The notes below the pieces were generated by a model. That model made no database searches. It had not been told where the DNA came from and saw only the letters and a list, made by a program, of their open reading frames with translations. From NCBI RefSeq assembly GCF_008274825.1, contig NZ_CP030848.1, forward strand, positions 3,843,618 to 3,907,617: a stretch of 64,000 nt of DNA. The letters run 5' to 3'. Below, one piece after another: positions 57,829 to 64,000 of this stretch. Each line of letters starts with the position of its first letter. Positions within the stretch are counted from its first letter, which is position 1. Source of the stretch: Sphingobacterium hotanense. GTDB taxonomy: Bacteria > Bacteroidota > Bacteroidia > Sphingobacteriales > Sphingobacteriaceae. A program made the translations under genes and the position numbers.

Positions 57829-58164
57829 ATGCCTTATAAAGATCGAGAAATTAATAAATTGTATTATACAATGGGAGAGGTAACCGAAATGTTCGGCGTT
57901 AATGCTTCACAAATCCGATTCTATGAGCGTGAGTTCGATATCCTACAACCTAAGAAGAACAAAAAAGGAAATCGCCTGTTCACGCAGAATGATATCTCTA
58001 ATCTCAAGATCATCTTTAACTTAGTAAAAGATAAAGGGTACACCCTTCAAGGTGCGCGCGACTTCTTACGTAGCAACAAGAACGAAGCGAAAGAAAACCA
58101 ACGTGTGGTAGATTCCCTAGAAAAACTAAAGAGTTTCTTAATTGAAGTCCGCGATAGCTTATAG
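57829..58164 (+). CDS. MerR-family transcriptional regulator
   Basis: 111 residues. A winged helix-turn-helix of MerR type: YYTMGEVTEMFGVNASQIRF, YEREFDILQPKKNKKGNRLF and QNDISNLKIIFNLVKDKGYT. The C-terminal part is a short coiled coil with no metal- or drug-binding domain, so the ligand cannot be guessed. It resembles the short MerR proteins common in Bacteroidota. Start set by the promoter position; the previous gene is on the other strand. Confidence 0.88.
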   Translation: MPYKDREINKLYYTMGEVTEMFGVNASQIRFYEREFDILQPKKNKKGNRLFTQNDISNLKIIFNLVKDKGYTLQGARDFLRSNKNEAKENQRVVDSLEKLKSFLIEVRDSL

Positions 58165-58166
58165 GT

Positions 58167-58661
58167 CTAATAACGCGGATTCAGCTCAATCACTTCCAAA
58201 TTTTCAATCTTATCGCCATTAATGTCAAAGCGCATCAGTGTTCTGACTTGATGCCAGCCTTGTTTCCCGGCAGCACCCGGATTGAGATGCAATAAACCTA
58301 GTTTCTGATCAAATTGAACCTTCAGAATATGGGAATGTCCGCATATAAAAAGCTTGGGCGGGTTTTTCTTGATCTCCTCACGAACCAAAGGCGAATATTT
58401 CCCTGGATAACCACCGATATGCGTCATCCAAACATCAACACCCTCACAGTGGAAGCGCAAGTTTTCTGGATATTCTAGTCGAATAGCCTTATCGTCTATA
58501 TTACCAAATACGCCACGCAAGGGCTTAAAATCACGCAGTTGTTCAATGACCTCCATACTTCCGAAATCACCAGCATGCCAAATCTCATCGCAATGCTCAA
58601 AGTAGGTAAATACCGCTTGGTCCAAGTAGCTATGTGTATCCGATATCAGTCCTATCTTCAT
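58167..58661 (-). CDS. YfcE/MJ0936-type metallophosphoesterase
   Basis: 164-residue phosphodiesterase. Metal site motifs: GLISDTHSYLD (4-14), WHAGDFGS, GVFGNID, WMTHIGGYP and FICGHSHILKV, then LNPGAAGKQGW. The substrate of most family members is unknown. It is 2 bases downstream of the trmN6-like gene and converges on the MerR gene with 2 bases between stops. Confidence 0.9.
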   Translation of the reverse strand: MKIGLISDTHSYLDQAVFTYFEHCDEIWHAGDFGSMEVIEQLRDFKPLRGVFGNIDDKAIRLEYPENLRFHCEGVDVWMTHIGGYPGKYSPLVREEIKKNPPKLFICGHSHILKVQFDQKLGLLHLNPGAAGKQGWHQVRTLMRFDINGDKIENLEVIELNPRY

Positions 58662-58663
58662 TT

Positions 58664-59371
58664 CTAAAAAGCTAAAAAGAAGGGTTTTAATAATTGTCTA
58701 TAGGCATCTGAATGCTCGCCCCGATTCCTGTAGATCACAAAATTTTCCGATGAAATTTCTATTATCTGCGTTTTCGCGAAGCTTAAGATTAAGCGAATGG
58801 GCTCTGCGTCGTCGAATGAACGTATTTTAAGCTCCTCTAGCAAATGTAAACCCTGAGTTGCTGCCATGCTGACCAGAAAGTCTTTAAGCTCCACAGGAAC
58901 GATTATCTGCAGTTTCCCAGTACTCTTTAAATGTAATGCGACGAAGCGTAATAAACCTTCGAAGAACGCAACATCCGTATGTTTGGCCGTTTTACGTCTA
59001 GCATCGGGGTTGTGCAGGGAATTGATGTAAAAAGGTGGATTCGAAACAATCAGGTCGTAATTAATTGAGGGATTCCAAAGGAAAATATCGGAGTTCACCA
59101 ATTCTAAACGATCTACGAATGGAGATGCCGTAAAATTCTCTTTGGCGGTATGCGCGGCTAGTTCATCGATCTCTACCCCGGTAACCGTAGCGTCTTCAAA
59201 GCGCTGTGCCAACATTAAAGCAATCACACCGGTCCCCGTTCCAATATCCAAAATATGCTGTGGGGAATCTGCAGACGCATAAGCGCCCAGAATCACGCCA
59301 TCCGTATTGATGCGCATGGGGCAATCCTGTTGATCTACCGCAAACTGCTTAAATTGGAAAATACTTCCCAT
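58664..59371 (-). CDS. tRNA1(Val) (adenine37-N6)-methyltransferase-like protein
   Basis: 235-residue class I SAM methyltransferase. ILDIGTGTGVIALMLAQRF is the SAM loop and DLIVSNPPFYINSL holds the NPPF adenine-binding motif; the later RRKTAKH segment fits TrmN6/YfiC. It modifies A37 of tRNA-Val in Escherichia coli; other amino-group targets are possible. It is in a minus-strand run with mutS (11 bases upstream) and the phosphoesterase. Confidence 0.88.
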   Translation of the reverse strand: MGSIFQFKQFAVDQQDCPMRINTDGVILGAYASADSPQHILDIGTGTGVIALMLAQRFEDATVTGVEIDELAAHTAKENFTASPFVDRLELVNSDIFLWNPSINYDLIVSNPPFYINSLHNPDARRKTAKHTDVAFFEGLLRFVALHLKSTGKLQIIVPVELKDFLVSMAATQGLHLLEELKIRSFDDAEPIRLILSFAKTQIIEISSENFVIYRNRGEHSDAYRQLLKPFFLAF

Positions 59372-59382
59372 CGATCGATTCC

Positions 59383-61989
59383 TTAATTCTTCAGCAAGCG
59401 CTGAATCTCATCCAACTTCATCAACGCTTCTACCGGTGTCAGGGTGTTGACATCCAGATTGTTCAGCATATCACGAATCTTCTCCAATACTGGATCATCT
59501 ATCGCAAACATCTGCAGCTGATACGCCTGCTTCTGAATCTTCCGCATGCTATCCTTGATTTTCTCTCCACCGGTACGCTCCTGCTCCAAACGTTTCAAAA
59601 TCTCACTCGCACGTCCGATAAGCTTTGGCGGCATACCAGCTAACTTGGCTACGTGGATACCGAAGCTATGCTCCGATCCGCCAGGAACCAACTTACGCAG
59701 GAAGATGACCTTATTGTTCACTTCCTTCACGCTGACGTTGTAATTCTTGATACGAGGCATGGAGTTACAAAGCTCATTTAGCTCATGATAATGCGTTGCG
59801 AATAAGGTTTTTGCGCGCGCCGCAGGATGCGAATGTAAATATTCTGCAATAGCCCATGCAATGGAGATACCATCGTAAGTACTTGTGCCACGACCAATCT
59901 CATCCAATAAGATCAGACTACGATCCGAAAGATTGTTCATGATGCTCGCTGTCTCGTTCATTTCCACCATAAAGGTCGACTCGCCCGAGGACAGGTTGTC
60001 AGAAGCACCCACCCGGGTGAAGATTTTATCCACTACCCCTAGCTCTGCTTCTTTGGCAGGCACGAACGATCCAATTTGAGCCATCAGCACAATTAATCCC
60101 GTTTGTCTCAACAAGGCAGACTTACCCGCCATGTTCGGACCGGTGATAATGATGATTTGTTGTGTCTCCGGATCCAGGTAGGTATCGTTAGTAATGTAAT
60201 CCTCACCAATAGGCAGGTTCTTCTCAATAACGGGATGTCTACCGCCCTTAATATCCAAGGCTTTGCTATTATTGACTTCCGGTTTCACGTAGAAATTCTT
60301 CTCCGCGATGGTCGCGAAATTCAATAACACATCCAGTTTCGCAATCAATTGCGCATTCAGTTGAATCGGCTTGATATACTCCGCAATTGAAATTAAGAGT
60401 TCGCCGTATAATCTATTTTCTATTTGCTGAATCTTCTCTTCAGCTCCTAGAATCTGTTCTTCATATTCTTTAAGTTCCTCGGTAATGTATCGCTCCGCAT
60501 TCACTAAAGTCTGCTTTCTGATCCAACCCTCAGGAACCTTGTCTTTATGTGTATTCGTAACTTCTAAATAATAGCCAAATACATTATTGAAGGCAATTTT
60601 CAACGATGGAATGCCCGTCGCTTCCGATTCGCGCTTTTGGATCTCCAAGAGATAATCCTTACCTCCAAAAGCCACCTTACGCAATTTATCTAAGTCCGCA
60701 TCAACGCCATCAGCAATTACATTACCCTTGTTCAGCGCTACAGGAGGTTCGGCTTGTATGGTCGACTCAATCTTCTCACGTATCAAAACGCAAGGATTCA
60801 ATTGCTCCGAGATAATGCGTAAAGACTCTGATGCCGGTACATCGCATAATGTCTTTAATTTCTCTACCGCGTACAGGGCCCGCTTCAACTGGCTTATCTC
60901 ACGTGGGTTTGCTTTCTGCAAGCCTATCTTACTGATCAGACGTTCTAAATCGCCGACCTGCTTGATCTCGCCGATCAATTGCTCGCGCAATTCGCGGTGC
61001 TTATGGAAATATTCAACCACCTGCAGACGCTCGTTGATCGACTTTACATCTTTCAGCGGCATCACGATCCAGCGTTTCAGCAAACGCGCCCCCATCGGTG
61101 AGGAGGTCTCATCTAAAACGTCCGAAAGCGTAGTTGCATTTTCATTCTGCGAGCCGATCAACTCCAGATTCCGAATCGTAAAGCGATCCAGCCACATATA
61201 CCGATCCTCCTCGATCCGCGAGATGTTCGATATATGCTGTAGATTACGGTGCTCCGTTTCATTCAAGTAATGTAGGGCTACACCCGCAGCGATGATACCA
61301 ACTGGCAGTCGATCTATACCAAAGCCTTTCATCGAATTGACTTCGAAATGCTTCAACAAGCATTCCGTTGCATAGTCACCTGTATAAGGCCATTCGTCTA
61401 GCGTATAGGTATAATAGGAAGAGCCAAAATGCTCCACAAATTCTTTATATTGTTTTTTCGGAAGAATAATTTCCGTTGGTTTAAAACCTTGAAGCAATTT
61501 ATCGATATAGCCAAAACTGCCCTGTGCAACCAGATACTCACCCGTTGAAATATCCAAAAAAGAGATGCCAATGCTCTGCTTATCGATAAACAGGGATGCC
61601 AAATAGTTATTCGATTTCTGTTGAACGATATTCTCGTTGTAGGAGACCCCTGGCGTCACCAATTCTGTCACCCCACGCTTCACAATTGTCTTGGTCTGCT
61701 TAGGATCCTCCAATTGATCACAAATGGCAACCCGCTGTCCTGCACGCACCAACTTCGGCAAATAGGTCTCCAATGAGTGATGCGGAAATCCCGCCAAAGC
61801 AGTCTCCGATTCCGAGCCATTCCCACGCTTCGTTAAAACGATTCCTAATATTTTGGCCGCCTTCATCGCATCCTCTCCAAATGTCTCGTAAAAATCGCCC
61901 ACTCTAAACAACAATAACGCGCCAGGATACTTCGCCTTAATCGTGTTATATTGCTGCATTAAAGGGGTTTGCTTCTTTTCTTTTGCCAA
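59383..61989 (-). CDS. mutS: DNA mismatch repair protein MutS
   Basis: 868-residue mismatch recognition ATPase. The mismatch-binding [10 protein letters not shown] (about 27-37) contains the Phe-x-Glu motif. Later motifs are the P-loop [13 protein letters not shown] and the Walker B-type [16 protein letters not shown], with the helical clamp and connector between. Family alignment favours [11 protein letters not shown] as the true N-terminus, but its first codon is TTG; the next ATG is at 61959 and would remove conserved residues. It heads the mutS-trmN6-yfcE cluster. Confidence 0.95.
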   Translation of the reverse strand: MAKEKKQTPLMQQYNTIKAKYPGALLLFRVGDFYETFGEDAMKAAKILGIVLTKRGNGSESETALAGFPHHSLETYLPKLVRAGQRVAICDQLEDPKQTKTIVKRGVTELVTPGVSYNENIVQQKSNNYLASLFIDKQSIGISFLDISTGEYLVAQGSFGYIDKLLQGFKPTEIILPKKQYKEFVEHFGSSYYTYTLDEWPYTGDYATECLLKHFEVNSMKGFGIDRLPVGIIAAGVALHYLNETEHRNLQHISNISRIEEDRYMWLDRFTIRNLELIGSQNENATTLSDVLDETSSPMGARLLKRWIVMPLKDVKSINERLQVVEYFHKHRELREQLIGEIKQVGDLERLISKIGLQKANPREISQLKRALYAVEKLKTLCDVPASESLRIISEQLNPCVLIREKIESTIQAEPPVALNKGNVIADGVDADLDKLRKVAFGGKDYLLEIQKRESEATGIPSLKIAFNNVFGYYLEVTNTHKDKVPEGWIRKQTLVNAERYITEELKEYEEQILGAEEKIQQIENRLYGELLISIAEYIKPIQLNAQLIAKLDVLLNFATIAEKNFYVKPEVNNSKALDIKGGRHPVIEKNLPIGEDYITNDTYLDPETQQIIIITGPNMAGKSALLRQTGLIVLMAQIGSFVPAKEAELGVVDKIFTRVGASDNLSSGESTFMVEMNETASIMNNLSDRSLILLDEIGRGTSTYDGISIAWAIAEYLHSHPAARAKTLFATHYHELNELCNSMPRIKNYNVSVKEVNNKVIFLRKLVPGGSEHSFGIHVAKLAGMPPKLIGRASEILKRLEQERTGGEKIKDSMRKIQKQAYQLQMFAIDDPVLEKIRDMLNNLDVNTLTPVEALMKLDEIQRLLKN

Positions 61990-62059
61990 GGTAGTCTCTT
62001 TATTTATCTAAGCTGTAAAAATAGGAGAATTGTGCCGATTTGCCAAAGATTTTAGAGCT

Positions 62060-62122
62060 GACATTAGATATGAGATTTTAGATGTGAGACATTAGAGGTA
62101 CGACTTTAGATTTTAGATTTTA
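62060..62122. repeat. ATTAGA-type degenerate tandem repeat
   Basis: Several GACATTAGA and AGATTTTAGAT units in tandem between the divergent mutS and mtgA genes. The same units make the outer arms of the 57111-57380 element. No hairpin core of the AACCAGGAAA type is present here, so it is a partial copy or independent. Confidence 0.6.
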
Positions 62123-62235
62123 CAACTTTGCAGGATTGAGAGTCGCGGGATGAAGATGGACAGGCGAGCGGTGCAGAGCAGTTCAAAAATGCGGGAAGAT
62201 TATTGTTTATGACATGGAAATTAAAAAATACCTAG

Positions 62236-62243
62236 TAGCTTTG
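62236..62243 (+). promoter_or_regulatory. -7 promoter box upstream of mtgA
   Basis: TAGCTTTG, an exact TAnnTTTG match ending 17 bases before the ATG at 62261. No convincing -33 TTTG at normal spacing. Confidence 0.5.
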
Positions 62244-62260
62244 CATCAAAATTAGTGCAG

Positions 62261-63004
62261 ATGGCTATTAAGCGTGCTACGAATACAAACAAGAGAAAGC
62301 AAAACAAACCAAAATCCAATTCCTCTTTATCCAAGAAGACCCTGAGTTGGGTTCTCAAGGGGATATTAGCTTTTTTTGCAATTACCATACTCTGGGTGAT
62401 TGCCTTACGCTTTATTAATCCACCAATTACATATTTAATGCTTCAACGCGGTTTTGAACGTAAGGAAGCCGGTAAGGAATGGAAGATTGACAGGAAATGG
62501 CTCGCCTATGAAGATATGTCGGATAACCTGAAGCGCGCAGCAATCGCTGGCGAGGATGCGCATTTCATGACGCACAATGGTTTTGACACCGATGCGATAA
62601 AAAAGGCTTTTGAAAGAAATCAGGAAGGCAAGAAATTGCGTGGTGGAAGCACCATCAGCCAGCAGACGGCGAAGAACGTATTCCTTTGGCCGGAGCGCTC
62701 CTGGCTGCGGAAGGGTTTGGAGACATACTTTACTGGCTTGATTGAGTTATTTTGGAGCAAGAAGCGGATATTGGAGGTGTACTTAAATGTTATCGAGATG
62801 GGGCAAGGCGTTTATGGCGCTGAGGCTGCCGCACAATACTACTTCCACAAATCGGGCAAAAGCTTAACGAAAAAGGAAGCAGCGCTTATCATTGCCATTT
62901 TGCCAAGTCCACAAAAGTGGGATGCAAGAAGACCATCGGCCTATATCAATCGAAGAGCCAATAGCATTGTTCGCTATATCAATTATTATAAAATCCCTGA
63001 GTAA
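62261..63004 (+). CDS. mtgA: Monofunctional peptidoglycan glycosyltransferase MtgA
   Basis: 247 residues. One membrane anchor (about 28-48), then a GT51 domain with AGEDAHFMTHNGFD holding the catalytic Glu, the RGGSTISQQTAKNVF motif and the later KKRILEVYLNVIEMGQGVYG with the second Glu. It polymerises lipid II into glycan strands without a transpeptidase domain. The frame is open to a GTG at 62255; the ATG at 62261 is chosen. The stop codon lies inside the terminator stem-loop. Confidence 0.93.
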   Translation: MAIKRATNTNKRKQNKPKSNSSLSKKTLSWVLKGILAFFAITILWVIALRFINPPITYLMLQRGFERKEAGKEWKIDRKWLAYEDMSDNLKRAAIAGEDAHFMTHNGFDTDAIKKAFERNQEGKKLRGGSTISQQTAKNVFLWPERSWLRKGLETYFTGLIELFWSKKRILEVYLNVIEMGQGVYGAEAAAQYYFHKSGKSLTKKEAALIIAILPSPQKWDARRPSAYINRRANSIVRYINYYKIPE

Positions 63005-63019
63005 GCAGCTCAGGGATTT
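62991..63019 (+). terminator. Terminator overlapping the mtgA stop
   Basis: Perfect 11-bp stem AAATCCCTGAG / CTCAGGGATTT with the TAA stop in the loop, followed by CTTTTTCTATTT. The flanking A-rich side may also serve the convergent gene. Confidence 0.88.
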
Positions 63020-63025
63020 CTTTTT

Positions 63026-64000
63026 CTATTTATAGATCTCTACACTTATCTTTCCATCTTCGGTCACCGTTCCGCGGTACATGCCTTCGGTATTGAATGG
63101 CATGGCCACCTGACCTTTATTATCCAAGGCGACCAAACCTCCATCGCCACCCATCTTACCTATACGATCGATGACCTGCTGCGAAGCATCCTTCAAGGAA
63201 GCTTTCCCATATTTCATTCGGGCAGCAACATCATAGGCAGCATTTGCACGAATGAAGAACTCACCCCAGCCGGTACATGACACCGCAACACTGTTATTAT
63301 CAGCATAGGTGCCCGCTCCAATAATCGGAGAATCACCTATGCGCCCAAATTTCTTGTTCGTCATCCCGCCGGTAGAGGTTGCAGCGGCTAGATTACCTTG
63401 TTTATCTAATGCGACAGCGCCCACAGTTCCAAATTTCTCATCCTTTACGAATGGAGCAATCGATGTTTGCGGATTTGAATGATCTAATTCCGTCTTTTCT
63501 GCATCGCGTTTCAAGATATTCTGCAAAGCATCATAACGTGATTTTGTCCAGAAATACGAAGGATCGACGATGGTCAGGCCCACACGCTTGGCAAACTCCT
63601 CAGCCCCTGCTCCCATCATCATCACGTGTTCTGATTTTTCCATCACAGCACGAGCTGCCGATATCGGATTCTTAATTGTTGTAACCCCCGCAACAGCACC
63701 TGCCTTCAACGTTGCGCCTTCCATAATCGATGCATCCATTTCGTTCTTCCCCTGATTGGTAAATACAGCACCCTTCCCTGCATTGAACAAAGGGGAATCT
63801 TCCATTACATGTACCGTGGCTTCCACGGCATCTAAACTCGATTTACCCGCCGCCAATTGTTTATATCCAGTCTCCAAAGCCTGCGTCAAAACCGCTATAT
63901 AGGCCTTTTCAAGCGAATCGGTCATATTTTTCTTCAAGATGGTTCCAGCACCACCATGGATGACTAAAATATATTTTGTGGGTGCTTTTTTCTGTGCAAA
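63026..64000 (-). CDS. Isoaspartyl peptidase/L-asparaginase-family protein (5' end outside window)
   Basis: The frame stays open to the window edge; 324 residues plus stop are visible. It begins mid-way through a signal peptide (FAQ, then KKAPTKYILVIHGGAGTI). This Ntn-hydrolase family cleaves itself before a Thr, here in KFGTVGAVALDKQG, and hydrolyses isoaspartyl peptides, asparagine or glycosylasparagine. KFGRIGDSPIIGAGTYAD and the SCTGWGEFFIR segment are family motifs. The signal peptide suggests a periplasmic enzyme. It converges on mtgA. Confidence 0.9.
   Translation of the reverse strand, partial: FAQKKAPTKYILVIHGGAGTILKKNMTDSLEKAYIAVLTQALETGYKQLAAGKSSLDAVEATVHVMEDSPLFNAGKGAVFTNQGKNEMDASIMEGATLKAGAVAGVTTIKNPISAARAVMEKSEHVMMMGAGAEEFAKRVGLTIVDPSYFWTKSRYDALQNILKRDAEKTELDHSNPQTSIAPFVKDEKFGTVGAVALDKQGNLAAATSTGGMTNKKFGRIGDSPIIGAGTYADNNSVAVSCTGWGEFFIRANAAYDVAARMKYGKASLKDASQQVIDRIGKMGGDGGLVALDNKGQVAMPFNTEGMYRGTVTEDGKISVEIYK

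Noticed and set aside
1-64000. CRISPR arrays, restriction-modification, toxin-antitoxin or prophage genes
   Set aside because: No regularly spaced direct repeats and no recognisable nuclease, methylase or phage structural genes were found on either strand.

Overview
The window is a chromosomal segment of a Bacteroidota bacterium, most likely family Sphingobacteriaceae and plausibly genus Sphingobacterium (inferred from gene content, not from a 16S gene). The signs are a SusC/SusD outer-membrane pair, BACON and DUF4302 lipoproteins, many lipoproteins with a Cys-Lys-Lys-Asp start after the signal peptide, weak Shine-Dalgarno signals, and repeated exact matches to the Bacteroidota promoter -7 box TAnnTTTG. 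No rRNA, tRNA, CRISPR array or prophage was seen. One structural RNA, the small SRP RNA, lies at about 54490-54592.

Layout. 1-4.4 kb: lptB, a GH3-family enzyme, a nearly gene-free gap and ilvE. 4.7-14.05 kb: a small polysaccharide-utilisation locus with susC, susD and an Ig-like lipoprotein facing a GH2 beta-galactosidase/GH29 alpha-L-fucosidase operon. 14.3-21.6 kb: housekeeping genes (miaA, a pRiA4b ORF-3-like protein, cca, pdxA, rsmA, a flavin monooxygenase, a 2-hydroxyacid dehydrogenase). 22-24.8 kb: a decayed outer-membrane locus holding an intact BACON lipoprotein, a frameshifted 5'-truncated DUF4302 gene and an ECF sigma gene with an in-frame stop, apparently fused by a deletion. 25-28 kb: a UbiA-like membrane protein and acs. 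28.2-31.7 kb: two intact IS110-family transposase genes set among palindromic repeats. 31.7-41.4 kb: a secreted phosphoesterase, a complete mrpABCDEFG antiporter operon, a lactonase and a SurA-like chaperone. 41.4-50.9 kb: an NTF2-like protein, cysS, der, a 748-bp gap with RNA-like structure, an EamA transporter, an LptF/LptG permease, tgt, a glycosyltransferase and rsmG. 51-64 kb: small ORFs, dprA, an MFS transporter with a small partner, SRP RNA, accD, a sialate O-acetylesterase, a small HEXXH protein, a MerR regulator, a phosphodiesterase, a tRNA methyltransferase, mutS, mtgA and the 3' part of an asparaginase-family gene.

How the genes fit together. SusC/SusD would import oligosaccharide, with the GH2 and GH29 enzymes removing beta-galactose and alpha-fucose; no regulator is adjacent. 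lptB and the lptF/G permease belong to lipopolysaccharide transport. Mrp subunits A-G form one multisubunit Na+/H+ antiporter and overlap translationally. Most other genes are core functions.

No convincing new defence or enzymatic system was found. The most unusual material is non-coding: composite nested palindromes (31208-31717, 57111-57380, 29659-29718), a short dispersed repeat whose differences preserve a GAAA-loop hairpin (15232, 21868), the structured gap at 45.27-45.83 kb, and possible bridge-RNA regions beside the IS110 genes.
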